From Diadophis punctatus similis (lineage: Eukaryota > Chordata > Lepidosauria > Squamata > Dipsadidae), in the NCBI GenBank assembly GCA_023053685.1, contig JALIGW010000001.1:222503434-222567433 (forward strand): a DNA stretch of 64,000 bases. Direction: 5' to 3'. Of the stretch, positions 23,128 to 35,435 are shown piece after piece (position 1 is the stretch's first letter; every line of letters begins with the position of its first letter). The position numbers and the translations under genes were made by a program. The notes beneath the pieces were generated by a model, which was not told the DNA's origin, did no database searches, and worked only from the letters and a program-made list of their open reading frames with translations.

Positions 23128-24322
23128 TTCTTTTTTTTAAATGGTTTTTTATTTATAATACAATTAAAAACAAACAAACATAGAAAACAAAACAAAAAGA
23201 CAAGTACATGACGGGTGATCCAGTTTACATATTTACATTAAATTGCTTCTTTTCCTAAATATACATCTTTGACTCTATCTAAATATAACTTCATTTTTTA
23301 TACAATATCAATTCCATTATCTTTCTTAGAAATAATAAAATTCTATACATTCTATACATTCACAATCCTGACTTTCCTCTTTTCCCATCATTGGTATAAT
23401 TTATCCCAGGTTTCAAAATACTCTGATTCATTTTTTTCTTTTAACTCCATCGTTAGTCTGTCCATCTCTGCAGAAGACAATATTTTATATAAAATCTCTT
23501 CTTCTCTGGGGATATCTTTGTTTTTCCATTTTTGTGCGAATGCCAATCTTGCAGCAGTTAAAATGTGTAACATTAAATATATTATCCCTTTATCATATTT
23601 GTCTATAGTAATTCCCAGTAGAAAAAGTTCAGGTTTTAATTCTAGTTTTACCATTAATATTTCTTCTAGCCACTGCTTTATTTTGTTCCAGAATTCACGG
23701 TTTTTTGAGCATTCCCACCACATGTGATAATATGTCCCTGGTAGCATTTTACATTTCCAGCACATTGGTGAGAGATTTGGGCCCATCTTTGCTAACCTCG
23801 TTGGTGGGAAATGCCATCTGTAGAACATTTTATAGAGGTTCTCTTTATATGAAGTGGCTAGAGTAAGTTTCCGGTTCCTATTCCATAAATCTTGCCATTT
23901 GTTTAAATCAATATTGTATCCAAAATCTGTACTCCAAGTTACCATGGTTTCCTTGACTTGCTCTTCATATGTTCTAAGAAATAATGGTATATTTTAAAAA
24001 TCATTTTATCTTCTGATCCTAATAGTATTTTGTCTAATTCAGTTGTTTCCATTTTTATACCTGGATCTTTTTTGTCTTTCCTATATTTTGATTGTAGTTG
24101 TAAGTATGCCCACCATTCTAGATCTATGCCTTCTTCCTGTAACTCTGTCCTTGACTTCAGATCCCCTTTCTTATCTGCTGCACCATTTAAAATGTGATAT
24201 TCTCCACAGGTTCTGTGGTATAAATAGCATAGATAAACTCTGGAGACTGTGGCAAGGAGCATGCTATAGCTTGTTCTTTATTGTTAGGCAGGCATCGCCT
24301 GTGTGGTCTGAAGGAAAGAGGG
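23128..24322 (-). mobile_element. L1 LINE, 5'-truncated
   Basis: It ends at the left in a poly(A) tail (T-run near 23130). The minus-strand ORF2 C-terminus runs from 24262 to 23388 with one frame change. It contains [16 protein letters not shown] and a zinc-binding CWKC...H...C cluster (CWKCKMLPGTYYHMWWEC), hallmark features of the L1 ORF2 C-terminal domain. A sister copy on the plus strand is at 49214-50332. Confidence 0.9.
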
Positions 24323-24670
24323 CAGAGGTGGGTTCCTGCCGGAGCTGACCAGTGCATAGCTCCGGTAGGGAGCGGCCGATTGCGCAATTTGCGCATGACC
24401 GCTCTGGAGCCCTCTCTGCCAGTCCGTCGCACGCGTCGCCATGTTTTTATGTGAATTTTTGGGTGATTTTGCTTCTGCGCATGCACAGAAGCAAAATTGC
24501 ACTGAAATCTCTCGCGCACGTCCCCTCATGAGATTTTGGCGTGATTTTGCTTCCGTGCATGCACAGAAGCAAAATTGCGCGAGGGGGCGTATGTGTGTAG
24601 TGAGCGCGCCCCCCCCCCGAAACTTGGAGATGCGCGTGCAGTGCACCGGTAACAAAGTAATCCACCACTG
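24323..24670. mobile_element. hAT non-autonomous element
   Basis: Starts CAGAGGTGGGTTCCTGCC and ends GTAATCCACCACTG. Flanks aaagaggg and gaagatgg agree at 6 of 8 positions. The interior is related to 15190-15488 and 27008-27347. Confidence 0.85.
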
Positions 24671-24922
24671 GAAGATGGGTTAGTATCTTTGACTAAGCCT
24701 GCTCCATCATTTCTAAAGGGAGTTTGTCCTCATTAGATGTTGCCATCCAATTGTCATCTTTTGTCATTTGAAAGACTGTGCACCTTAAATGATCTTGGTC
24801 ACTTTCACAGGTGAGGTTGCCACTAAAGGAGCCTATGAAGGGACAAGGCAAATGGGTAATGTATAGTGATTCCTTTAAGAGGAATTGATTGTGGCAGGGC
24901 TGAAAAATAGAAGGATGCCCAT

Positions 24923-25059
24923 CAGCGGTGGGTTGCTCTTCTTAGAACTGGTAGTGCTGGCGGTGGGAGGCTCCACCCACCCGCCCGGTACACTTCTGCA
25001 CATGCACAGAAGCATCGCGTGCGTGAACCAGCAGCAAAATTATTTAGAACCCACCACTG
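24923..25059. mobile_element. short hAT non-autonomous element
   Basis: Starts CAGCGGTGGGTTGCTC and ends AGAACCCACCACTG. It has a perfect 8-bp duplication atgcccat (24915-24922 and 25060-25067). At 137 bp it is an internally shortened family member. Confidence 0.88.
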
Positions 25060-25399
25060 ATGCCCATTCTTTAATGTATTTATAAGCATGCTGTTAACAG
25101 AGGTTGGTTTGTGCACATTTTAAAAACAGACATAACCTATAATAACCCCATCCTAGGTCTAATTTATGAGCGTATGGAGGATCTGAGCTCTTGCTTTGTG
25201 GACTTGTAAGATATCTCTCCCTAGGAGCAAGATTATCTGAGTCTGAGGATCGAGCTCTGGTATCAGGTGTGCTATGAAGTTCAAATGTGGGTGATGAATT
25301 GTGCATCTGGTGTAGGGATTTCAGATCTATGGTCAGGAATCTGGTTGCATTCAATAAGAGTTGGTAAATTCAGGCATGTTTTCCCATCTACTGACTTGA

Positions 25400-25830
25400 C
25401 TTGGTAAACCAGATGCTCTTCTCCTCACTGTCTCCACAATTCCTGCACAGGTTTTTAAGGAATAGAGAAACTAAACAGATTTTGGGGCAGGACCTGCCAC
25501 CTACATTTCCTTTGGAGACGTCTGTGCATTTTGGTTTCTGTTGTGGTTGTAACAGTATGTTCTTTCTTCCCGATGTGCTCACTGGCATTGTGAATGTGTT
25601 GTAAAGTCCATCGAGCTGGCACTGAGTGTAAAGCTGTGCTTTAACCTGTGCTGCCACATTCTGTGCATTTTACACTGACCTTACATTCCTTGGCAAAGTG
25701 AAGGGCTGATGAGCAGCACTTGTAGCAAAAGTTGTTTTCTTTCAGGAAAGCTTTGCAATCTTCCCTGGACTTGGCCACACAGCACTTAGTAGAGTAGCCA
25801 TGAAGGCCTTAGAAAAGATATTCAAATGCT
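25400..25830 (-). pseudogene. retrotransposon gag zinc-knuckle remnant (BEL/Pao-like)
   Basis: Minus-strand reading near 25800-25620 gives FCYKCCSSALHFAKECK followed by VKCTECGSTG.STALH. This is the paired cysteine-histidine arrangement seen at the Gag end of BEL/Pao elements. One stop interrupts the second knuckle. The call rests on this motif alone. Confidence 0.45.
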
Positions 25831-26059
25831 ATGATATGTCTATATCTATAAATAGCAGAATTGTGTAAGTCATGATATTCCCTGTGGTACTTTATGGAAA
25901 TGAAAGGAGGTTCCCTCTTTGAATGAGAGGAATGATTCAGTTCAGCTGATATACTGTAGTTCATCTGTAATTTTATCCTTTGCAAGTAAGATATCCCCTT
26001 TTGTGGCGACACAACTGTGCCCTTGGAAGGACACTAATTGCCTTATTTTGTGAGTTTCT

Positions 26060-27462
26060 TCACTGACAAAAGATTAGTTTCAAGGGACAGGGACATACAG
26101 AGCATTTTTCACAAGTATTTTTCTGGTGATACTGGGAAACAGGACAGTAAACAAAACCATATCCTATTCCTTCTGATTCCATTATTTGCCCATTAGCTGT
26201 GGTGATATTTTTTTTCTGTTTTACTCTGGTCAAGGTGAATAAAGAAATTTCTGTCATTTGTCATGTGACTCATAGCTCCTGAATCAACACACCATGTTTG
26301 AAAATATGAGGTGCAATTTTTGGATTGAAAAGCATGTTCATTCTCTAAAGCAAAATCAGTTTCTTCCTTCACACTTTTGATCTTTTGTAATTTAGTCTGT
26401 TTTTCCATTCTAGGTTTCCAGATTCTGCAATCTGTCTTTAAATGGCCCTTTTTCTTGCACACAAAACATTCACGTGTTTCTTGCTTCATGTAACTCTTTT
26501 TATTCCTATTTTTCATCTTTAAAGCAGACTCTGCTATGGAAGCACCCTCTCTATTAATGCTTTCTGTTCTATGCTTATATTCATCTACAAGCCTGCTCTT
26601 CACATATTCCAATGTCAGCTCATCATCTGGATGTGCATCGAGTCCAGTGACAAGCGTTTCATAACTTTCTGGTAAACCACTAAATAATAGTGCTGTGAAA
26701 TGAAAGTCTTTTATTTCTTCTCCTATATCTCTCAAGCATTCAACCATTTCCAAGGTGTGTCTTATGTAATCCTGCATATCTGGCCTTTCATCATCTTGGT
26801 TTGGTATAGCTTTCTAATCAAATGCAGTTTCTTGCTGAGATTAGCTCTTTCATGCACCTTTTGTAATCCTTCCCACATTTCTTTAGCAGTTCCACATTTA
26901 GCTATGATTTGATCATCTTCTGTGCTAAGAGAGATTGTGCTTCTGATTTTTCTCTATCCACTCATTCGAAGGGATTCTGTTGCCTAGTTTCATCTATACA
27001 GTTCCACCAGGGGTGGGTTCCTACCAGTGCGGTCCAGTGCACAGCTCTGGTAGGAACCCGCCGATTACACAATTTGTGTGCAACGGCTCTGGTGCCGTCT
27101 TCGGCCGTCTGTTGTGCGCTGCCATCTTTTTTCGGCAATTTTTTGCTTTTTTTGCTTCCTGCGCATGCGCGGAAGCAAAATCTCATCGAAATCTCGCGAG
27201 GGGCCGTGTGCGCGCGTGAGATTTTGGTGAGATTTTGCTTTCATCTATGCACGGAAGCAAAAAATCACCAAAATCGCACGCACGCATCCCCTCACGAGAT
27301 TTCGGCGAGCAGTGCACTGGTAGCGAAGTAAGAGCAACCCGCCCCTGAGTTCCACATACCTTCCCTTATTAGCAGCATCTTCATATTGAATGTCCAAGAC
27401 TGGTAATTCTGGTTTGTCAGATTTGCAAATGAAATCTTTGCTGCAGCTGTGTTATTGGCCAT
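26060..27462 (-). pseudogene. Ty1/copia gag-protease remnant
   Basis: Gag starts at 27462 with MANNTAAAKISFANL and then QSWTFNMKMLLIREG, the N-terminal copia Gag pattern. After the hAT insertion (27008-27347) the frame is broken. From 26777 to 26193 it is open and holds the UBN2-type core (FHFTALLFSGLPESYETLV), a CCHC knuckle CFVCKKKGHLKTDC and the protease active site WCVDSGAMSHMTND. Traces continue to about 26060 (ITTANGQIMESEGIG). No integrase or RT was found next to it. Confidence 0.82.
27008..27347. mobile_element. hAT non-autonomous element inside copia gag
   Basis: Starts CAGGGGTGGGTTCCTACC and ends AGCAACCCGCCCCTG. It has a perfect 8-bp duplication agttccac (27000-27007 and 27348-27355). 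Confidence 0.92.
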
Positions 27463-27579
27463 TTTCTTTTATTCTGTTGCAGTATTCTTTCTGTTGTAGT
27501 ATCTTGCACTTATTTGCTGTAGCTGGCTATGACTGGGATGTTTATGCTGCATGCTTGGATGCAGACTCTGGGCCCATAA

Positions 27580-28050
27580 CCAGAATTAGAAATTCTGTTT
27601 ATATATATAGCATCACAGAGCGAACAGAGTACAGTGCAGAGGTGGGTTCCTCCCGGTTCAGACCAGTTCACCTGAACCAGTAGTGACCCGCTGGTGATGT
27701 CACAATGACATCACCAAACCGGATCAGTCGGTGCCACTCTGTGGGCACCGCCATCTTTTTTTTAAAAATTGAATTTTTTTGAATTTTTGAATTTTTTTTC
27801 TTTTGTGCATGCACAGAAGCCAAGTTACCATCACTGAGCATGCATCACCATTTTGTTTTTGGAGTTTGTTTTTTTGGGAGTTTTTTGCACTGCGCATGCG
27901 CATGCATGTGAAGCACGCGCGCGGCCATGCAGCGTGGCCACATGGCCCGTGAGGAAGTGAACCGGCAGCGAGGTAAGTTGGAATCCACCCCTGGTACAGC
28001 CACCATTTGCTTTATTGCTCAACTATTTTAACTGCTTCACTGTAACAGGA
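27580..28050 (-). repeat. possible copia LTR, interrupted by a hAT element
   Basis: Upstream of the copia gag on the minus strand there is a TGGTTATGGGCCCAG stretch (near 27587-27573) placed like a primer-binding site. Before it lie a TATATATATAAA stretch and, after removing the hAT insertion, sequence reaching back to TGTTACAG near 28049. No second LTR copy was found, so the assignment is tentative. Confidence 0.35.
27637..27993. mobile_element. hAT non-autonomous element
   Basis: Starts CAGAGGTGGGTTCCTCCC and ends GGAATCCACCCCTG. Flanks gtacagtg (27629-27636) and gtacagcc (27994-28001) agree at 6 of 8. Its interior is the subtype shared with 361-570 and 4154-4517. Confidence 0.87.
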
Positions 28051-28069
28051 AACAAGAAACTCTACTTAG

Positions 28070-28145
28070 AATAAAAGACATAGACTATGTCTGTAAGCAT
28101 ATACACGCTTGACAAAATAAATAAAATAAAATAAATAAATAAAAT
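28070..28145 (+). repeat. LINE 3' tail fragment
   Basis: The sequence cgcttgacaaaataaataaaataaa resembles the tails at 41660-41682 and, on the other strand, 1085-1120, so it is probably a short 3' fragment of that LINE family. Confidence 0.45.
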
Positions 28146-28149
28146 ATAC

Positions 28150-29235
28150 CATAGATCCAAACTTGTAAATGCTGCCATTTACTGGCTGAATACTACTGCA
28201 GTTGTTGCATAAGAATAAATTCCAACAATGAATTCCAACAACCACAAAACTGCAAAAGATCAAATTATTTTACTGTATTCACCATTCCTGTAAATGCAGA
28301 AGCTGTAAGTGAATTAATGTCTTTCAAACAGGAATCTGAAATGTGATAAAAAACTTCTCTTGGACTAAAAGTAGACATGTAAATCAAGTTCATTGACTGA
28401 ATGTTCTATTTCTGTGGTTTGCTGTGTCTTTTTGCAAAATCATCCCAGGTCACATAATTGCAAGCAGGGAAGATATTTTGAAACTCTGGAATGTCAGCTA
28501 TGGGCTGCGGTTGATATTATCTATTCCTGCCTTCCTGAAATAGTAAGTGCCCTGCTCATATGCTGGAGCAATCATGAAGTATGGCCTTTACATAGATACC
28601 ATGCAATATTAATTTTACCTAAACATTAAAGGAAGCAGTAAAGTGGAAATGGGCTGCAATGTAACTAGAAATAATGAACATTGCACACTCAGAGACACTT
28701 AGGGTTCTCACATAGAGTGTGATTACTCCCTTGGATGATTCCCCAGATACCTTCTGTTGGAAGAAAATTCAGGACTCATTCTTCCTGTTGGGAGAATGCA
28801 GAAGAAGAGAAGAAAACAAACAAGCAAATGCTTCCGCCATTTGAAATTAAAAGGCTGAAGCCAGCTGCTTGGAAGGAGATTTGTTTCAGAAGCGAAGTGA
28901 CATTCACCTATTCGGTTCTGGAGCAGCTGACCAACTGGTTGGGTTAGTTAGATTTTTATAGGGTTCTGAGGTTTGTGATTAAGATTCTTCAGGGGGTTCT
29001 GCAATGTGGTGAGCTTTGTGTGTTTTGCTATGCTAATAGGGTGGGTAAATCCTATTAATGCCTTAAAGGTCATGTCCTGTCCTTGGAATTGGGTAGAGGC
29101 ATGTAGATTTGAAATCCCATCATTTCCCTATTCTTGGTCCATTCAGTTTGTTTGATTATGAATGGGCTGTAGCTGATAGCACTCAATTGCATTGAGTAAC
29201 CTGTTGGTGTAAGGCTGAGAGATATGATGATAAGA
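28150..29235. other. no gene or repeat recognised
   Basis: No exon with splice sites and no transposon termini were seen. Confidence 0.35.
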
Positions 29236-29239
29236 CCAC

Positions 29240-30430
29240 CTCCTCCTTTTCCAGATTCGGAAAGTGGGGGTCTAAACCCTTTAGAATGTCTGGAGGGTGA
29301 CCAAAGAGTAATTCAAATGGGGAGATACCAAATCCCACCGCAGCTTAATTCTAAGATGGAACAGGGCTACATATAGCATTTGGGGCCATGGCAAGTATGT
29401 CTCCTGACAAAGTTTGGCTAGAAGGGTTTTAAGTTCCCTGTTTTTTCATTCGACCCCCCCCCCCAGATGAGCAAAGGTACCAGAGGCTGTAAAGGTTTTG
29501 GGAGATCCCAAGGGCCTGGACTGGAGGACATGCATAATGACTTGTGACACAAAATGTGTTCCTCTGTCCATGTCCAGGGCACTTGGTACTCCAAACCTGG
29601 GCACTATGTCCTTCAATAGGTGTCATGCTCTTTCAAGGGGGGTGGCATGGTGACAAGGAAAGGCCTCCACCCAATAGGAAAGCTGCAAACTAAGACATAT
29701 TGAAAACTGTTTGCTCTGGGTAACTGAATGAAGTCTAATTGAAGTTTTTCAAAGGGGCGTGGTGCCCATGGACTCTCTCCCTCGTGGATTGCTTTTCTGG
29801 ATGAGGCATTGTTAGCTTGACAGGTCTGGCAGCACTTGGCTACCCGTGCAGCCTTGCTATATGCCCCAGGTGCATACCAGACCCATCTGGTCACATCTAC
29901 AATAGCTCAGACCCCACAATGACCCTTGGAGTGCAATTGTTGATATATGACTCTTAAGAGGCAATGGGGGTTTCCCATCGGGGACTCACCAGAATCCTAC
30001 CCAAAAGATTGCTTCATATTTTTCCACTCATAATTCTGCCTTCCCCATTACTAGGAAATTTTGGTAGAGGATTTTGGTAGATGCTTTTATTGTGGGGGCA
30101 ACCAGGGGTGTAGGCTTGGGTTGTAGGGTGGCCAACTTGGCAGCATGGTCTGTATATTGATTACCCCTAGTGAGGTAGTGGATGTCATCCTTCTAGTGGA
30201 CTTGGCAATGTACAATTGCTATGGCTATTGTATTGCTTTTAACAGTTTGGAGACCAAGGCTGCAGGGCAATTGGATATCCAGTTGAAGTCAGGAATCCCC
30301 ACTGCTTCCACAGAGCCCCAGCTACATGGCAAACCCCAAAAGTGTATCTTGAGTCGTTTCCCTCCATTAGATTGCTTGGGATTCCCGGCTATCACCTTCT
30401 TACAGTGTTCAAGCCACTGAATTGGTAGCA
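29240..30430 (-). pseudogene. old class I ERV pol remnant (RNase H and integrase)
   Basis: Minus-strand pieces, in order from 30430: an RNase H-like stretch (DHAAKLATLQPKPTPL near 30140-30090), an integrase zinc-site part (CCQTCQANN) and core start (LQLDFIQLPR) in 29894-29613, then FELLFGHPPDIL near 29310-29270. Frameshifts and stops are frequent. It is far more decayed than the provirus at 4680-14454, so it is a different and older insertion. Confidence 0.75.
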
Positions 30431-31975
30431 CTGATTCAAGCGTGCAAATTTGAATATCATTTGCATCATTTGTTTTTTTTTTATTTCAAAAAGTTTTATT
30501 AATACAAAGTACAAACATTTTTCTCTTTTTCTACCCCCCTGCCCCCCTCCCCCTCCCCTTCCCCCCATCCTCCCCCCCTCTCGCCCACGTTTTGTATCAT
30601 TTGTTGATTTCTCTCCTCTCTTCTTTTTTCTACTCCTTCTGAATTCTCTTCTATTATCTGAATTGTTTGTTCATTTTCCATTATCGTTGCTGGCGATTTC
30701 CTGGTCTCAGATCCATATTGTGCATCAGTTGCATCATCTCCCTATGATTCCTCATCACAATTTCCTTGATATCTTGAAGCATTAATAAAATTTCCATTTG
30801 GGGTATATTTGTTCTTTCTTGTTGTAACATTTTACTTTATTTTAATGATCTAAAAGTTTTTCAGTAATCCATCCAAGTCCCAATGTTCCAAATGTTTAAA
30901 AATGTCAAAAAAATCAATGGTAGAAGAATTTGCTCAATCCCTGAACTGTTCCTCAAAATCCACAGTGTTTGTAATCCTCAAAGTCTGCTGTTTTGCTCCC
31001 TCTGGGTTATTCAAATTTGTAAGTCTTGTTTAATTTGTCTTCTTTCACTTCGTAAAGTATTCTCAAATAATATTTGTAATCCAGAATGGCCCACCAAATT
31101 TCCCCATGACTCATTAATTCACAAAATCAGATGTTCAGTTTCAAGGGCAATTCCTATCATTTATAATCCACATTATTTTTTAAAAATTCAAAAGGCTCAC
31201 CAGTTATTCTTGAGCTGCCAAAAAAAAAAAAAACCCCAAGTAGATAGAATAGGAAAAACAAAAAGATGGTCTTCCAGATGTTGTTTCCCTTTTTACTTTG
31301 TTTCTCTTCTTATCTCTTCTTATGGCTTTCCTTTCTTTTTTATCAACTCAAACTTTTTTCTTTTTTTCTTTTTTCTTTTTGTAAATAAGTTTTATATTTT
31401 TAACACAAAACATATACATCTTTTATGAACAAAGTGTTTTCCGGATTCTTTCTCTTACATCATTTCTTATACATAATCAATAATATATCTTATTTTCAAT
31501 TTCAGCCATATTCTTCTTTTCCCCCACAATTTGTTATCCTTATTCATTTTTTTCTTATATATAATTTTTAACACATATTATTATATGCCCCATTATTATA
31601 GTCTCTATTTCTCTAAACACCTTTTAAGTTTCCCTTCTAGTTCTTCAACCCTCCACATTTGAATCTTTAATTAATTTTATAATCAAACACCAACGTTAAT
31701 TTTAATCTAATTTCATCTACTGAAGTTTTCATCATCTATAACATAATTCATCTTATTTCACTTTTATATATATATATAAAACCATTTTCCACATTTTTAG
31801 TACTAGTACACTTCATTTTCTTCCTTTCCTTCTCAAACATATTTAAAATCAACATTTTACCATTATACACACTTAATTTCTTGTTTTCTTTAGCAACCCA
31901 TTTATTTACCCATTTTTCAATATTAGCTTACTTCATTTTACAGTCAAGATTTCCATTTCCTTTTTTCCATTTTAG

Positions 31976-32110
31976 AATAGAATAGAATAGAATTCATTAT
32001 TGGCCAAGTGTAATTGGACACACAAGGAATTTGTCTTTGGTGCATATGCTCTCAGTGTACATAAAAGAAAATATACATTTATCAAGAATCATGAGGTACA
32101 ACTAATATTC
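31976..32110. repeat. interspersed repeat with AGAAT simple repeat
   Basis: Four tandem agaat units are followed by tcattattggccaagtgtaattggacacacaagg, a stretch I recognise as a frequent snake interspersed repeat. The class is not clear from sequence alone. Confidence 0.5.
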
Positions 32111-32328
32111 ATCACTTTTTATCTATTTTCAATTTAACATACATAAGAAGAACCATTTTTCCAATAATTAACAATCAAAGATTTTTAGTACTAGTACAAT
32201 TCTATTAAATCCTATTTATATCTACCCCTACCAAACCCATTTCTCTTCTTCCCTCCTTAATCTTCCCTTTTTAAACCATTATCTCTTGGTCTCTCTACTA
32301 TTCCATTTTGTATTGATTTTCTGTTTAT

Positions 32329-33334
32329 TAAGGTGACCAGATTTTAATATTTGTAAAGCGGGACACCATTGAGGGGGGGGGTTTCTAGGGGAGCAAGACG
32401 GGAGGGGTCCGTCTCTCTTATCCCGCAGCCCATCCACATGAATAAAGGTGGAGACACAAATCCAGGATTGCTTTGCTGCAGCTTTGTGCACCCCCCCAAA
32501 CACCCCCCTTCATCGCAGCCCTTACCGCTGCTCTCGCTGCTCTCCCTCCCTGCCTGGCTGCAGATGTCCGCCTGCCTTCCCGATGCAGCGCTGCCGCAGT
32601 TCACTTTTGTTTTGCGGTGGGAGAAGGAAGAAAGCGGGCAGCGAGAGCAGCAGCCTCTTCCAAGCGCAGGCCTGGCCGTCTCCCCACACAGAGGGCTGCT
32701 GCCCGGCTGGCTGGCGGCGGCTTCTGCAATGGAGGCAGCACATGGCTGTGAAGAACCCTCACCACTTGCCCTCCCAGAGCACCACAGCCGCGGTTTGCCA
32801 TGGCCGGGGCTCACCTCTGTTGCATCTGGCCCGGAGAGGAACAGCAGCAGGAGAAGGAAGAAAGCAAACCTCAGCTGTGGTGCTCTGGGAGGGTGGGTGG
32901 TGAGGGTTCTTCACAGCCGCGTGCTGCCTCCATTGCAGAAGTCGCCACCAGCCAGCCAGGCAGCAGCCCTCCGTGTGGGGAGACAGCCAGGCCTGCGCTT
33001 GGAAGAGGCTGCTGCTCTCGCTGCCTGCTTTCTTCCTTCTCCCACCGCAAAACAAAAGTGAACTGCGGCAGCGCTGCATCGGGAAGGCAGGCGGACGTCT
33101 GCAGCCAGGCAGGGAGGGAGAGCAGCGAGAGCAGCGGCCCCTTCCAAGCGCAGGCCTGGCCCTATACCTGCCCAGGGGGCTGCCGCCCCCTATACCCGCC
33201 CGGGGAGCTGCCGGCCAACAGCGGCTTCCGTGCCGCACTTGCTTGGCAGGACTTTTTTGAAATGCTGCGGGACGCGGGACAAATTATTAAATAGCGGGAC
33301 TGTCCCGCCAAAAGTGGGACGTCTGGTCACCCTA
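32329..33334. mobile_element. hAT foldback element with 264-nt inverted arms
   Basis: The termini are TAAGGTGACCAGA and TCTGGTCACCCTA, flanked by a perfect 8-bp duplication ctgtttat (32321-32328 and 33335-33342). Inside, 32525-32788 and 32874-33137 are near-perfect inverted copies around an 85-bp spacer, so a transcript would form a long hairpin. The arms are GC-rich and open in several frames on both strands, which produces long but meaningless frames. No transposase is encoded. Confidence 0.88.
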
Positions 33335-35309
33335 CTGTTTATGCTTTTATCCCTTTCTCTTGGCTTCTTTTTCCCTTTTTTATTTTATCTGTATTGTATC
33401 TTTTCTTCTGAACCTTTCTAATCACCTTTCGATAGATTGTTTGCGTGTGTGTGTCCCTCTCCAGCATTTTTCTTCTTTTCTTCTTGTTGTTTCCCTCTTC
33501 ATCTTTTATCTGTTTTTTTTGGAAGGCATTTTCCCTTTTCCCTCTCTACTCTTTCCATAACCTTGTAAATTTCAGTGAAATTGTCTATCTGATTTTCATT
33601 TCTATCTTCTTTTTGCTCTTTTTCCACTTCCTGATTCTCATTCTCATTCTCTTTTACAAATTCTTCTTCTCTCTCTTGTTCTATGTGCTTCCTTGGTTTT
33701 TCTGGCTCTATAATCTCTTTTAATGTTACTTGTACATTTTTTAACATCCCAAGCAATTCTTTATACATCCAACATTCCATATTAAATTTTATCAATTTTT
33801 CTTTTATATACAATTTTGATTTCCAGTCCCAATTTTAGCCCAAACCAGTCTTAAAGTCTTAAATCTTCCTCAGCCAAGAAAAAACAAAACAAAACAATAA
33901 GCCGGAACCAGGCACTCCTTAAAAATTCTCACAATAGTCAACTTATCTTTCCAAGGTCAGCTTTTATCTGTATTCTATTTCTTGTATCTTCCTCTAGGTG
34001 TTGTACTCACATTCCTCCAGTAGATGTCTCTCTCAAATCTCCATACTGTCTCGTTTTCTTTTCTTTTCAAAATACCAAAACGTTTTAATTCCATTTCAAT
34101 AGTGGGGAAACAAAAAAGTTATTTTTCTTCTTCAGATCTTTTCTCTTTTGTTCTTTTCAAGCTTCTCCAATTCTGTTTTTAATCCACAAACATTTTACTT
34201 GGGCTTTCACTCTGTCACTCCCACTTTTCTTTTCTGCACTCCAGATCCCAGCAGCCGCTGTTTCAATCTTTAAAATTTTTAGAATCCACATTTTAAGTTT
34301 CTTTTTCTCATAAACTGGCCAATCTGTCTCCTGCTCCCACACTTCCTTCAAACACCGCTCCTGCACAAAACTTTAGTCCGGTTGCCCCCAGCTTCAAAGT
34401 GGTCATTAAAAATGGCTGCCACCCCCACCGCCAGTTTGAAGAGCTTGTTTCTGACCTTCTGGGGAGCTTGCCTTGCTCCCCGCAATTTCCAAAATGCCTC
34501 TTCTTCTTTCCCCGTCCCTCCAGTACAGTTCTGGTCCACTGACCTCCTGATGGCAGTTTGTCTGGTTGGATTTTCCAGCCAGTATTTTAAAGCCAGTATT
34601 GCCACAATGCTTTTCTTTTTCAAGGTCCTTTCCAACCCTATAACAGTATATCTTCTTTGGCCAGTAGATGGCGAACCACCTCTAATTTTCAGTAGCAAGA
34701 CAGGGCTATCAGCTGATTGTCAAAGTTCTATAAAAAGAGGGGGGGGGAAACATTTTTCTTTATACAATTTCTTCCAACAGTCAGACAATATTTTCAGCGG
34801 ATTAAAGTCACTTTTCACAACACCACAAATTCCAGTTCAGTCTTTCTATATTTTAGAACTTCATATTATTCCATTAAAATTCCATTTCTCTTTTGGGTTT
34901 ATAATTTATCTCCATGTGTTAATTCACCACTTTCTCAGCACTTCGGAGTCTTTCGAAAATTCTATTATTTAAAGTGGGTCTCTAATAAAGAAGTCAAAAG
35001 TTGTCCCACCCAGTTCCAATCTACTGTTCCCAAACCGCTCCAGCTCATTTCTTTCTTCGGTTGCCCCAGCTTCAGTCAGCCATAATGGCTGTCTCTCTTC
35101 TTTGTTTGTCGGGAGAGTGCCTAGGATCAAACAGAAGAGCCGCCGCTCTACCGCGATCAGCAAGGAACCCCTCCTTTCTTCGTCACCCCTCCAGGGTGAC
35201 TTGAGCCCCTTAGGGCCCCCCAACAAAGAGGAATCAGCTGGGATTTTGCAGAGCCCCACTATCCCAACTGTCTTGCTGTGATGCCAAACCAGAAATTCAC
35301 TTCCTTCAA

Positions 35310-35435
35310 TTGTTAATTGTCTTCAAGATATCATTGGGTTTCTTTAAAGTTTCATTACACTGTTGGGACATATTGAACTTGTGATCAAGTAAAACACCCA
35401 AACCCTTCTCACAATGTACAATACAACTGATTGAC
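35310..35435 (-). pseudogene. CR1 reverse transcriptase fragment
   Basis: Minus-strand reading gives EKGLGVLLDHKFNMSQQCNETLKKPNDILKTINN-like sequence in pieces, matching the ERDLGVLVDSQLNMSQQ block of the CR1 at 18086-18853. Confidence 0.7.

Larger units (their letters stand above)
30472..35290 (-). mobile_element. L1-like LINE, internally deleted, interrupted by hAT
   Basis: The left end is a T-run followed by a 3' UTR with AATAAAAC and a C-rich tract at 30533-30590 (G-rich on the element strand). The right end (34960-35290) is GC-rich and resembles an L1 5' UTR. Between 33813 and 33499 a minus-strand frame rich in Glu, Lys and Asn looks like an ORF1 coiled coil. No ORF2 endonuclease or RT motifs were found. 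A hAT element (32329-33334) and a repeat (31976-32110) lie within. The internal order of pieces is partly inferred. Confidence 0.55.

Noticed and set aside
32344..33294. Frames of 150-230 codons on both strands
   Set aside because: They mirror each other because of the inverted arms of the foldback element, and no domain is present.
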